15,610 nt of DNA, taken from contig JAOIRP010000013.1 in the NCBI GenBank assembly GCA_028221385.1, positions 1 through 15,610 on the forward strand, written 5' to 3'. This DNA comes from Candidatus Pelagibacter sp. (GTDB lineage Bacteria > Pseudomonadota > Alphaproteobacteria > Pelagibacterales > Pelagibacteraceae). Positions 1 to 7,647 of the stretch are shown here, one piece after another. Every line of letters begins with the position of its first letter. Position 1 is the stretch's first letter. The notes below the pieces were generated by a model. That model worked only from the letters and a program-made list of their open reading frames with translations, did no database searches and was not told where the DNA came from. The position numbers were made by a program, and so were the translations under genes.

Positions 1-1
1 C

Positions 2-901
2 TTAGAGAGCTATTTTAAAGAATGTGCGTCTCTATATGATGAAAATAGATTACCTAACAAGATTTTATTTTCTGGTAAAAAAGGTTTAGGCAAATCAACA
101 TTAGCATATCATATTATTAATTATGTGTGTTCACAAAATGAAAATAATAAGTACGATAAAATTAATAATGTAATAGATGTTGAGAATAAAACTTTTAAAT
201 TAATACAAAACAGCACACACCCTAATTTTTATTTAATTGATATTTTTGAAGGAAAAAAAACTATTGATATTGAACAAATCAGGACAATGATAACTTATGT
301 AAATAAGTCAAATTTTAATGATAATCCTAGATTTGTACTTATTGATAATATTGAAAGTCTAAATAAAAGTTCTATTAATGCATTATTAAAGATTGTTGAA
401 GAACCAAAAAAAAATTTATTTTTTATACTAATTCATAATAATGAAACTAAAATATTACCAACTTTAATTTCTCGTTGTCTCACTTTTAAAATTAATCTGA
501 ATTTTAAAGAAGTTGTGTCCGTTACAAATAAAATAGTGAATAAAAATATTTTTGAAGTGCTGAATGAGAATTTAGTAAATCACTATAGTAGTCCAGGACA
601 AATTTTTAGATTAATCAATTATGCTAATGAAACAAAGATTGATTTAAAAAATCAATCATTAGATGAAATTCTAATTAATTTAATCGATAATAATAGTTAT
701 AAAAAAAATACTTACGTCAAAGAATTATTAGTTGATCTTATTCAGTTATTTTTTGTGAACGAATATAAAGTATCAAATAATAAAAATAACTTTATTAAAA
801 CGTATCATGATTTTATGAGTAAGATTTATAGTACAAACAAATTTAATTTAGATGAGGAAAGTTTATTTTTAGAGTTCAAAACAAAATTATTAAATGCCTA
901 A
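2..901 (+). CDS. holB: DNA polymerase III delta' subunit (partial, 5' end outside window)
   Basis: Clamp-loader subunit that helps load the beta sliding clamp on DNA during replication. The open frame runs from base 2 without a stop, so the gene begins before the window; the GTG at 125 lies downstream of the Walker A motif and is not the real start. In the partial protein I read a P-loop GKKGLGKST (bases 74-100), then STHPNFYLID, then LIDNIESLN in the Walker B position, NALLKIVEEP, and the clamp-loader SRC motif (in LISRCLTF). The four-cysteine zinc module of E. coli HolB, which would lie between the P-loop and the THP motif, is missing; only one Cys remains there. Its stop overlaps the metG start by 8 bases (ATGCCTAA). 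The order holB-metG-tatD is usual for alphaproteobacteria. Family call is strong; ATPase activity is not implied, since delta' is often inactive. Confidence 0.9.
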   Translation, partial: LESYFKECASLYDENRLPNKILFSGKKGLGKSTLAYHIINYVCSQNENNKYDKINNVIDVENKTFKLIQNSTHPNFYLIDIFEGKKTIDIEQIRTMITYVNKSNFNDNPRFVLIDNIESLNKSSINALLKIVEEPKKNLFFILIHNNETKILPTLISRCLTFKINLNFKEVVSVTNKIVNKNIFEVLNENLVNHYSSPGQIFRLINYANETKIDLKNQSLDEILINLIDNNSYKKNTYVKELLVDLIQLFFVNEYKVSNNKNNFIKTYHDFMSKIYSTNKFNLDEESLFLEFKTKLLNA

Positions 902-2435
902 AAATTTCTATATATCAACCCCTATATATTACCCCTCTGCAAAACCACACATGGGACATGCTTATTCAAGTATAATTGCTGATTTTTTTGCTAGGTTTAA
1001 ACGTATTGATGGTTTTGATGTTTGTTTTCTTACAGGTACGGATGAGCATGGTTTAAAAATTCAAAGAGCTGCAGAAAAAAATGACGTTGACCCTCAAACT
1101 TTTTGTGATGAAATAAGCCAAACTTTTAGAAATCTTTCAGAAATTTTAAACTTATCAAATACTGACTTTATAAGAACTACTGAAGAAAGACATAAAAAAA
1201 CTGTACAATATTTATGGTCTGAACTTGTAAAGAATGGTGACATTTACCTTTCAAAATATTCAGGCTGGTATTCAGTTTCGGATGAAGCATTTTATAATGC
1301 TGATGAGATTGAAGAGAAAAATGGAAATAAAATTTCTGTATCCTCTGGTTCTCCTGTTGAGTGGATAGAGGAAGAATCTTACTTTTTTAAACTATCAAAA
1401 TGGCAAGATAAATTATTGAATCATTATGAACAAAATAAAGATTTTATTCTACCCAAATCTAGAAAAAATGAAGTAATTAGTTTTGTAAAAAGTGGTTTGA
1501 AAGATTTATCAATCAGTCGAAAGACTTTTTCCTGGGGCATTAAAGTTCCAAATGATTCTGAACATGTAATTTATGTGTGGCTAGATGCTCTAACAAATTA
1601 CATAAGTGCTTTAGATTATCCCAAAATAGATAGTGAACTATTTAAGAAATTTTGGCCTGCGTCGGTTCATTTAATTGGTAAAGATATTCTTCGATTTCAT
1701 GCAGTATATTGGCCAGCTTTTTTAATGGCTGCAAATATTCCACTGCCACTTAAAGTATATGGTCATGGTTGGATTTTGTCTGGTGATGAAAAAATGTCTA
1801 AATCAAAAGGCAATATTCTAGATCCATTACAAATTATTAAAACCTACGGACTTGATCCATTAAGATATTATTTAATTAAAGAAGTTTCTTTTGGAAATGA
1901 CGGAAATATTTCTCAAGAGAGGTTGGAAGATTGCATTAATAGTGATTTAGCAAATAATTTTGGAAACTTATGCCAAAGAGTTACGGCTTTTGCACAAAAA
2001 AACTGTTCCGCAAAAATACCAGAAATTAATAAATTTAATAATGAAGATCTAAGGATACTTAATAAATTTACTGACAATCTAGATAATATTAGAGATGAAG
2101 TTGATAAACAAAATATAAATTTTTATATTGATTTTATTATTAATGCATTGTTTGAGGCTAATAAATATTTTAATGACCAAGAACCGTGGAAAAAAAAGGA
2201 GGATTTAAATAGATTGAATACTATAGTATACACATCATTAGAAGTAATTAGAAAAATTTCCTTTATGTTATATCCAATTATTCCACAAACGATAGATAAG
2301 GTTTTGAAAATCTTTAATTTAGAATCCAATTCAATATCTTTGGAGAGTATAGCCTCTCATGATAAACTTAAATCTGGTGACCCAATAAATAAAATTGATA
2401 TATTGTTTAAAAAAATTGAAAAAAAAAATGATTGA
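894..2435 (+). CDS. metG: Methionyl-tRNA synthetase
   Basis: Cytoplasmic class I aminoacyl-tRNA synthetase that charges tRNA-Met with methionine using ATP. The 513-residue protein carries the HIGH-type signature as HMGH at residues 19-22, preceded by IYYPSAKP, and the KMSKS loop intact at residues 300-304 (GDEKMSKSKGN). GTDEHG (48-53) and VWLDALTNY (228-236) also match the family. The connective-peptide region (about 120-165, GWYSVSDEAFY) has no zinc-binding cysteine pairs, so this is a zinc-free knuckle form. The protein ends after the anticodon-binding helical domain without the C-terminal Trbp111-like dimerisation domain found in longer MetRS. The ATG at 894 gives the expected N-terminus and overlaps the holB stop by 8 bases; the 3' end overlaps tatD by 8 bases. 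No Shine-Dalgarno is visible, so translation is probably coupled. Confidence 0.96.
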   Translation: MPKNFYISTPIYYPSAKPHMGHAYSSIIADFFARFKRIDGFDVCFLTGTDEHGLKIQRAAEKNDVDPQTFCDEISQTFRNLSEILNLSNTDFIRTTEERHKKTVQYLWSELVKNGDIYLSKYSGWYSVSDEAFYNADEIEEKNGNKISVSSGSPVEWIEEESYFFKLSKWQDKLLNHYEQNKDFILPKSRKNEVISFVKSGLKDLSISRKTFSWGIKVPNDSEHVIYVWLDALTNYISALDYPKIDSELFKKFWPASVHLIGKDILRFHAVYWPAFLMAANIPLPLKVYGHGWILSGDEKMSKSKGNILDPLQIIKTYGLDPLRYYLIKEVSFGNDGNISQERLEDCINSDLANNFGNLCQRVTAFAQKNCSAKIPEINKFNNEDLRILNKFTDNLDNIRDEVDKQNINFYIDFIINALFEANKYFNDQEPWKKKEDLNRLNTIVYTSLEVIRKISFMLYPIIPQTIDKVLKIFNLESNSISLESIASHDKLKSGDPINKIDILFKKIEKKND

Positions 2436-3189
2436 TTCTCATTGCCATTTAGATCACGAACCATTACACGGAAATATTGATGATATAATTAAAAGATCTA
2501 AAGAAGTTGGAATATCTAAACTTTTAACTATTTGTACAACATTTTCTAGTTTTGAAAAAATCAAATCAATTATCCAACAAGATGACATTATTTTTGGAAC
2601 TTTTGGTATTCACCCACATGAAACTCAAAATGATGTTGTGAATAAAGAAACTATAATTGAAAAAGTAAAACATAATCACAAAATTATTGGAGTAGGTGAG
2701 ACTGGATTAGATTTTTTTTACAATAATAGCGATAGAATTAAACAAATTGATAGTTTCAAAGCACATATAGAAGCTTCTATAGAACTCGAAATTCCTATAA
2801 TTATACATTCTAGAAATGCAGAAGCAGAAACATTTGATATTTTGAATTCTTATAAATCTTCAAATCTAAAAATCCTAATGCATTGCTTCACTGGTTCTTT
2901 GAGTTTTGCAAAAAAATTAATGAAATTAGAGGCTTTTTTTTCTGCTAGTGGAATTATTACATTTAAAAATAGTACTGATTTACAGAATACTTTTAAAGAA
3001 ATTCCCTCAGAAAAACTACTTATTGAGACGGACAGTCCTTTTTTAGCTCCAATTCCAATGAGAGGTAAGAAAAATGAACCTAGTTTTATTAAATACACTC
3101 TAGAAAAATTATCTACAATTAAATCTAAAACAACTCAAGAAATGTCAATTTTAACTACTGATAATTTTAATAGATTATTTAATATCTGA
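2428..3189 (+). CDS. tatD: TatD-family metal-dependent hydrolase
   Basis: TIM-barrel metal-dependent DNase/hydrolase; in other bacteria TatD proteins act as 3'-5' exonucleases in DNA repair and degradation. I start it at the ATG at 2428, giving 253 residues beginning MIDSHCHLD, because the first metal ligands lie at residues 5 and 7; the open frame extends further upstream only inside metG. Motifs in order: SHCHLD (4-9), GIHPHE (60-65), GVGETGLDFF (88-97, ligand Glu91), IHSRNA (126-131), HCFTGS (152-157) and ETDSPFLAP (200-208, ligand Asp202). All metal ligands of the family are present and the length is normal. It overlaps metG by 8 bases (ATGATTGA) and is followed 7 bases later by the MBL-fold gene. 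The family call is firm; the biological substrate is inferred from homologues. Confidence 0.95.
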   Translation: MIDSHCHLDHEPLHGNIDDIIKRSKEVGISKLLTICTTFSSFEKIKSIIQQDDIIFGTFGIHPHETQNDVVNKETIIEKVKHNHKIIGVGETGLDFFYNNSDRIKQIDSFKAHIEASIELEIPIIIHSRNAEAETFDILNSYKSSNLKILMHCFTGSLSFAKKLMKLEAFFSASGIITFKNSTDLQNTFKEIPSEKLLIETDSPFLAPIPMRGKKNEPSFIKYTLEKLSTIKSKTTQEMSILTTDNFNRLFNI

Positions 3190-3196
3190 ATAAATA

Positions 3197-3970
3197 ATGG
3201 CAATTAAATTTATAATTTTAGGTAGTGGTAGCTCAATGGGTGTGCCAAGGGCTGATGGTTATTATGGTAGCTGTAATTTAAAAAATAAGAAAAATTACAG
3301 AACAAGATGTTCTGCACTAATTAAATTTAATAATCAAAATTTTTTAATTGATACATCACCAGATTTAAGACAACAATTACTAAATAATAAAATTAGAAAT
3401 ATAGATAAAGTCTTTTATACTCATCTCCATGCAGATCAAACTCATGGAATAAATGATCTAAGGCCATTTTTTTTGATAAAGAAAAAACAAATACCTGTTT
3501 TTGCAGATTTAAAAACCAGTAAATATTTATATTCAACATTTAAATATTGCTTCAAATCATCTGATGGATACCCCTCAACTTTAAAACTAAATATTTTAAA
3601 AAAAAAAAATCTATTCAAATTTAATAATGAAAAACTATTAATTGAAACTTTTCCCGCTAAACATGGTAATATAGATAGTACATGTTATCTAATTAATAAA
3701 AGATTGGCTTATGCTAGTGATATAAGCTCATTTTATAAAAAAGATTATAAAAGATTAATGAAACTTGATTTTTTAATCATCGATTGTTTATGGTATAAAA
3801 ACCACTCAGCACATTTTAATTTATCACAAGTTTTAGATATAGTTAATTTTCTAAAACCAAAGAAAACAATTTTAACAAATATGCATAGTGATTTAGATTA
3901 CGATCAATTAAAAAAAAAATTACCAAGAAGTATAAGTCCTGGATTTGATGGAATTAGTGTTAATTTATAG
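3197..3970 (+). CDS. MBL-fold metallohydrolase, PhnP/RNase-Z-like
   Basis: Metallo-beta-lactamase-fold hydrolase, most like the PhnP-type phosphodiesterases that alphaproteobacteria commonly carry directly after tatD. The 257-residue protein opens with a beta strand and ILGSGSSMGVPR, has Cys26 and Cys38 in the places typical of the family, and holds the metal motif THLHADQTHGINDLR (His76, His78, Asp80, His83). Other likely ligands are His156 (AKHG), Asp175 (YASDIS) and His230 (TNMHSDLDY). The Gln after Asp80, where many MBL proteins have His, is as I recall usual in this subgroup. An uninterrupted run of 12 A (3598-3609) codes for Lys-Lys-Lys-Asn and could cause transcript slippage. The 3' end overlaps the oppositely oriented peroxidase gene by 6 bases. 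The natural substrate (cyclic phosphodiester, RNA end or other) cannot be read from sequence. Confidence 0.88.
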   Translation: MAIKFIILGSGSSMGVPRADGYYGSCNLKNKKNYRTRCSALIKFNNQNFLIDTSPDLRQQLLNNKIRNIDKVFYTHLHADQTHGINDLRPFFLIKKKQIPVFADLKTSKYLYSTFKYCFKSSDGYPSTLKLNILKKKNLFKFNNEKLLIETFPAKHGNIDSTCYLINKRLAYASDISSFYKKDYKRLMKLDFLIIDCLWYKNHSAHFNLSQVLDIVNFLKPKKTILTNMHSDLDYDQLKKKLPRSISPGFDGISVNL

Positions 3971-4519
3971 TATTGATTCTATTTGATTGATAATTTTTTT
4001 AGATAGCGGGTCGACAAAAGAATTGAAAGTATCCTGTATTCTTCCATTTTTATTGATTAGAATTTTATGAAAATTCCATTTTGGTACCGTAGATTTTCCA
4101 TGATTTTTTTTGGCCCATTGGTAAATTTGATGAGCGTTATCACCCTTAACATCAACTTTATCTGTAATAGGAAATGTAATATTAAAATTAGTTTCACAAA
4201 AATCTTTGATTTCCTTGTTAGAACCAGGTTCTTGGCCTCCAAATTGATTTGATGGGATGCCAATAACAATGAAACCTTGGTTTTTGTATTTTTCATAAAG
4301 TGTTTGAAGGCTAGTATATTGTTTTGTAAATCCACATTGACTAGCAACATTAACTAGAAGAATAGTTTTATCTTTATATTGTTTAAAATGAACAACTTTA
4401 TTATCAATATCTTTTATTGATAAATCAAAAAAGTTTTTTTCGTAATTTGCCTGAACTTTATTAAAAAAAGAAAACATAATTGTTATAATAATTATTAGTG
4501 AAATATTTTTATAAGACAT
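3965..4519 (-). CDS. Exported glutathione peroxidase-like thiol peroxidase
   Basis: Thioredoxin-fold peroxidase that reduces hydrogen peroxide and organic or lipid hydroperoxides. The first 24 residues form a hydrophobic signal peptide ending in KVQA, so the 184-residue protein is probably periplasmic, unlike cytoplasmic BtuE/BsaA forms. Catalytic residues are present: peroxidatic Cys62 in NVASQCGFT, Gln92 in PSNQFGGQEPG, and Trp148/Asn149 in KWNFHK. A second cysteine, Cys108 (KDFCETNFNITFP), sits where thioredoxin-dependent members carry the resolving Cys, so the reductant may be a thioredoxin-like protein rather than glutathione; that is inference. It is the last gene of a minus-strand operon, 3 bases after nhaA. 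Its stop codon lies inside the last codons of the convergent MBL-fold gene. Without the signal peptide its length is normal for the family. Confidence 0.92.
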   Translation of the reverse strand: MSYKNISLIIIITIMFSFFNKVQANYEKNFFDLSIKDIDNKVVHFKQYKDKTILLVNVASQCGFTKQYTSLQTLYEKYKNQGFIVIGIPSNQFGGQEPGSNKEIKDFCETNFNITFPITDKVDVKGDNAHQIYQWAKKNHGKSTVPKWNFHKILINKNGRIQDTFNSFVDPLSKKIINQIESIL

Positions 4520-4522
4520 AGA

Positions 4523-5695
4523 TCATTTTTTTGAAGTAAATAATAATAAAAAATATCCACAAATAGTTGATAATAATGAGCCTGCTAAAACACCAATTTT
4601 TACACCATCAATGTATTCCAAATTTTCAATAAAGGCCAAATTACCAACAAATAAACTCATGGTAAAACCAATACCTGTTAAAATTGATACACCATATAAA
4701 CTTAGCCAACTTGAATTATCAGGCATTTGAGCAGCACCAAGTTTAACCGCTATAAATGAAAACAACATTACACCAACTTGCTTTCCAAAAAACAATCCTA
4801 GAAGGATGCCTAAGGGGACTGGTTGCAATAGTGATGATAATGATAACCCATCTAATGAAACACCAGCATTGGCAAAAGCAAATATAGGCATTATTAAAAA
4901 AGCAACGTATGGACTTATTGCGTGCTCTAGTTTGATTAATAATGAAAAGTCTTTTTCTTTAATTCTGTGAGGTATCGTAGTTGCAAGAAGTACTCCAGCT
5001 ATCGTTGCGTGAATGCCGGACTTATAAGTGAAATACCACATGAATGCTCCTATCAACAAATAAGGCAAAAAAGTTTTTACACCAAATTTGTTTAAAATTA
5101 ATAAAAATATATAAGAGATTAAAATTAGACCAAGGTATAAAACACTTAGGTCGCCTGAATAAAAAAAAGCAATTATTAGTATTGCACCAAGATCATCAAT
5201 TATTGCTAAAGCAGTCAAAAAGATTTTTAATGAAATGGGTACTCTAGATCCTAGTAAAGATAGTATACCTAATGAAAATGCTATATCAGTAGCAGAGGGT
5301 ATCGCCCAACCATTTAAAGTTTCGACACTATCGAAATTTACAACAATATAAAAAAGAGCAGGGATTATCATTCCACCAACAGCAGCAATAATTGGCAATA
5401 AGGCTTTTTTTAAATTCGAAAGTTCACCTTGTATAAATTCTCTTTTAATTTCCAATGTTACAAAAAAGAAAAATATTGCCATTAATAAATCATTTATCCA
5501 ATGATGTACTGAAAGTTTTAAACCAAAATTATTAATTCCTATGAATAAATATTGATCTAATATTTGAAAATAAAGATCACTAAAGTTTGAGTTGCTTACT
5601 ATTAATGCTAATATTGCAGCAATAAGTAAAACTAAACCACTTGCTGCCTCTAATTTAAAGAACCATATAAAAGGTTTTGATAAATTTTTAATCAT
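4523..5695 (-). CDS. nhaA: Na+/H+ antiporter NhaA
   Basis: Inner-membrane antiporter exchanging cytoplasmic Na+ for external H+, supporting sodium and pH homeostasis as expected in a marine cell. The 390-residue protein is a multi-pass membrane protein of normal NhaA length. Family motifs are clear: FFFVTLEIKRE (77-86), AIPSATDIAFSLGILSLLGSR with Asp137, the ion-binding pair Asp167-Asp168 in ALAIIDDLGA, and a conserved Lys in FFGKQVG (E. coli Lys300 region). GVSILTGIGFTMSLFVGNLAF near the C-terminus is also diagnostic. It lies 4 bases after the zinc-ribbon gene and 3 bases before the peroxidase gene, so all three are probably one transcript. No Shine-Dalgarno is seen before the ATG. The function call is strong; pairing with a thiol peroxidase may be no more than co-expression. 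Confidence 0.96.
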   Translation of the reverse strand: MIKNLSKPFIWFFKLEAASGLVLLIAAILALIVSNSNFSDLYFQILDQYLFIGINNFGLKLSVHHWINDLLMAIFFFFVTLEIKREFIQGELSNLKKALLPIIAAVGGMIIPALFYIVVNFDSVETLNGWAIPSATDIAFSLGILSLLGSRVPISLKIFLTALAIIDDLGAILIIAFFYSGDLSVLYLGLILISYIFLLILNKFGVKTFLPYLLIGAFMWYFTYKSGIHATIAGVLLATTIPHRIKEKDFSLLIKLEHAISPYVAFLIMPIFAFANAGVSLDGLSLSSLLQPVPLGILLGLFFGKQVGVMLFSFIAVKLGAAQMPDNSSWLSLYGVSILTGIGFTMSLFVGNLAFIENLEYIDGVKIGVLAGSLLSTICGYFLLLFTSKK

Positions 5696-5699
5696 TTTT

Positions 5700-6191
5700 T
5701 TAAATTAAATCTTTTAAAAATAAGACTATATCTTTAAAAGTTTCATATAAATTATAAAGAATTACTTCTATCTCTGGAAAAAAAATACTTGCTGGTGTTT
5801 TAAGTGTGTCGATAAAAACTATAAATGCTGCAAAAGATATCATAAATAAAATAATGATATTCAAAAAACCAATTTTTTTGTCTGTTGTGGATATATCAAG
5901 TGATGATGGGTAATTTTCAGCTTCAATAGGATTTGATTTAATTGTTTTTTTGTTAGTTTTGTTAATTTTTTTTATTGTTTTAGTATCTTTTTTTAAATTT
6001 ACAAAAACAGTTTCATTAGGTTTATCTATTTTAAAATTTTGAGTACTAATATTTTGTTTTGTAATTTCTATTTCTTTTTTAAAAAACCATTGATGTGAAC
6101 ATGCACTACACTCTAACAAACGGCCACTATCAGGGATTAAATCTGAATTAATTTCAAATTTTTTACTGCATTTAGTACAAGTAATTATCAT
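5700..6191 (-). CDS. MJ0042-type zinc-ribbon membrane protein
   Basis: Small 163-residue protein of unknown exact role. The N-terminus is an MJ0042-type zinc ribbon: MIITCTKCSKKFEI then LLECSACSHQWFF, with Cys5, Cys8, Cys28 and Cys31 as ligands. A Lys/Thr/Asn-rich, probably disordered linker follows (about 40-107), then one transmembrane helix (about 108-128, NIIILFMISFAAFIVFI), then a short amphipathic C-terminal tail containing PEIEVILYNLYE. This layout resembles alphaproteobacterial zinc-ribbon/DUF3426-like proteins, with the zinc ribbon expected in the cytoplasm and the tail in the periplasm. As first gene of the minus-strand operon it could regulate or assist its neighbours NhaA and peroxidase, but that is only inferred from position. 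The start at 6191 fits because the ribbon begins a few residues later. Confidence 0.8.
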   Translation of the reverse strand: MIITCTKCSKKFEINSDLIPDSGRLLECSACSHQWFFKKEIEITKQNISTQNFKIDKPNETVFVNLKKDTKTIKKINKTNKKTIKSNPIEAENYPSSLDISTTDKKIGFLNIIILFMISFAAFIVFIDTLKTPASIFFPEIEVILYNLYETFKDIVLFLKDLI

Positions 6192-6226
6192 AGTGGATTT
6201 ATATCAGATTCTGTCTAAAAAGCCTT

Positions 6227-6275
6227 ATCTTAGATGTTATTTATCCTTTGAAAAAATTAATATCTACTGTATTAG
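6227..6275. promoter_or_regulatory. Putative divergent promoters for tRNA-Pro (+) and the zinc-ribbon operon (-)
   Basis: The 93-base gap between the minus-strand operon and tRNA-Pro must hold promoters for both directions. On the plus strand, TTGAAA (6248-6253), a 16-base spacer and TATTAG (6270-6275) end 9 bases before the tRNA 5' end. On the minus strand, TTTTCA (complement of 6249-6254), a 16-base spacer and TAAGAT (complement of 6227-6232) are a weaker match, so the two -35 boxes would overlap. AT-rich DNA gives many chance matches; the plus-strand site is the more believable because of its position. No other element is seen in this gap. Confidence 0.4.
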
Positions 6276-6284
6276 TACATCAAT

Positions 6285-6361
<77 letters not shown>

Positions 6362-6366
6362 TTATT

Positions 6367-6648
6367 ATGAAAAAAGCTAAAATTTATATACCTACAAAAA
6401 CTGCAATGCAGTCTGGTACAAAGAATGATGAAAAATGGGTTATTGAATTTGAAACTAAAGATCCAGGTATCAACCCCCTTATGGGTTGGGAGACTTCATC
6501 AGATACCAACTCTGAGCTTAGATTGGAATTTAGTTCAAAAGAGTTAGCTTTAAATTATGCAAAAAAAAATAAGATAGATTTTGAAATTATTGATCCAAAT
6601 AAAAGAAAAGTTGTAAAAAGATCTTACGCTGATAATTTTCTTAAATAG
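6367..6648 (+). CDS. NDUFS4-like complex I accessory subunit
   Basis: Small 93-residue protein of the 'ETC complex I subunit conserved region' family, the bacterial counterpart of mitochondrial NDUFS4, an accessory subunit on the NADH-oxidising peripheral arm of NADH:ubiquinone oxidoreductase. The sequence begins KKAKIYIPTKTAMQSGT, then WVIEFE, DPLMGW-like INPLMGWETSSDT, LRLEFSSKELALNYAKKN and the C-terminal DPNKRKVVKRSYADNF, which match the family from end to end. The core nuo operon is not in this window, so the gene is detached from its complex, as is common in alphaproteobacteria. The ATG lies 5 nt after the CCA end of tRNA-Pro with no room for a Shine-Dalgarno site. sbmA follows after 6 bases. 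The role in this organism is inferred from the family. Confidence 0.9.
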   Translation: MKKAKIYIPTKTAMQSGTKNDEKWVIEFETKDPGINPLMGWETSSDTNSELRLEFSSKELALNYAKKNKIDFEIIDPNKRKVVKRSYADNFLK

Positions 6649-6654
6649 CATAAA

Positions 6655-7647
6655 ATGTTTAAATTTTTTACTGAAAAAAAATGGCAAATATGGGCATGGT
6701 TAGGCTCGTTTGTAATTTTATCTTCATTGTGGGTTCAGGTTAAAATTGATGTAGAAATTAATGAATGGTTCGGTCAATTCTACGATATGATTCAAAAAGC
6801 TCTTGCGGCCCCTAATGCAATTACTATAGATGAATATTGGTCAAGTTTAGCCTCATTTATTACTTTGGCCGGTATGTATATTGCTCTTTACGTAGCGATT
6901 AGTTTTTTTACAGCTCACTTTCTTTTTAGATGGAGAACTGCGATGGTAGAATGGTACCATTCTGTCTATGATAAAGCTCGAAAAATAGAAGGTGCCTCAC
7001 AAAGAGTTCAAGAAGATACAATAAAATTTACACGTATTATGGAGTCACTGGGTACAAGTTTTATTGAGTCAGTTATGGTATTAATACAATTTGTTCCAAT
7101 TCTTTTAGGATTATCAATTGGTATACCGATTTTCTTTTTTGGTGAATGGCAGTATGGGTTAATAACTGGTGCATTAATTTGGACATTAGGTGGTACAGCA
7201 TTCTTAATAGGACTTGGATGGATATTACGTTTAGTTGGCGTGGAATATGATCTTCAAAAAAAAGAAGCTGCATATAGGAAAATACTTGTAGTAGCAGAAG
7301 ATGATAACAACATTAGACCCAAAACTATTAATGAATTATTTGATGATGTCCGATCAATTCATTTTTTAAGCTATTTACGTTATTTATATTTTAATATTGG
7401 TCGTATGGCTTACTTACAAGCAAATGTGTTATCAGCTTATGTTTTTTTAGCACCAGCAATTGTAGCTGGTGTTGTAACATTAGGTGTTATGCAGCAAATA
7501 ATAAGAGCTTTTGGAAGAGTTGAGGGATCTATGCAATATTTATTGAAGGCTTGGCCTACTATTATAGAGTTAGCTAGCGTTTATAAACGTCTAAGGGAAT
7601 TTGAAAATGTTATAAATTCTTCTAAAGCTATGGACGAAAAAATTTAA
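6655..7647 (+). CDS. sbmA: SbmA/BacA-like peptide transporter, short form
   Basis: Inner-membrane transporter of the SbmA/BacA family, which uses the proton gradient to import peptides such as microcins and proline-rich antimicrobial peptides. The 330 residues match the family strongly: NEWFGQFYDMIQKAL (36-50), FRWRTAMVEWYH (91-102), IEGASQRVQEDTIKF (111-125), SLGTSFIESVM (131-141), KEAAYRKILVVAEDD (203-217), YLYFNIGRMAYLQ (243-255) and AWPTIIELASVYKRLREFE (299-317). Several hydrophobic segments fit a multi-helix protein. Compared with E. coli SbmA (about 400 residues) it lacks roughly the first 75 residues, so the N-terminal helices differ. There is no ATP-binding domain, which separates it from the related ABC proteins. 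It shares one base with glpX (TAATG) and sits where many alphaproteobacteria carry homoserine dehydrogenase before glpX-recJ. The native substrate is unknown. Confidence 0.9.
   Translation: MFKFFTEKKWQIWAWLGSFVILSSLWVQVKIDVEINEWFGQFYDMIQKALAAPNAITIDEYWSSLASFITLAGMYIALYVAISFFTAHFLFRWRTAMVEWYHSVYDKARKIEGASQRVQEDTIKFTRIMESLGTSFIESVMVLIQFVPILLGLSIGIPIFFFGEWQYGLITGALIWTLGGTAFLIGLGWILRLVGVEYDLQKKEAAYRKILVVAEDDNNIRPKTINELFDDVRSIHFLSYLRYLYFNIGRMAYLQANVLSAYVFLAPAIVAGVVTLGVMQQIIRAFGRVEGSMQYLLKAWPTIIELASVYKRLREFENVINSSKAMDEKI

Noticed and set aside
125..901. holB starting at the GTG at 125
   Set aside because: The frame is open back to base 2 and codes for the Walker A motif and the expected upstream residues, so the true start is outside the window.
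2395..2427. Longer N-terminus for tatD starting at 2395
   Set aside because: TatD proteins begin just before the SHCHLD metal motif; the extension lies within metG coding sequence and adds only Lys-rich residues.
4057..4350. Minus-strand 97-residue frame and a plus-strand 61-residue frame (4067-4252) within the peroxidase gene
   Set aside because: Both are shadow frames of a gene with clear catalytic motifs and have no family features of their own.
5044..5247. Plus-strand 67-residue frame inside nhaA
   Set aside because: Antisense shadow of a conserved membrane-protein gene; composition reflects the complementary strand.
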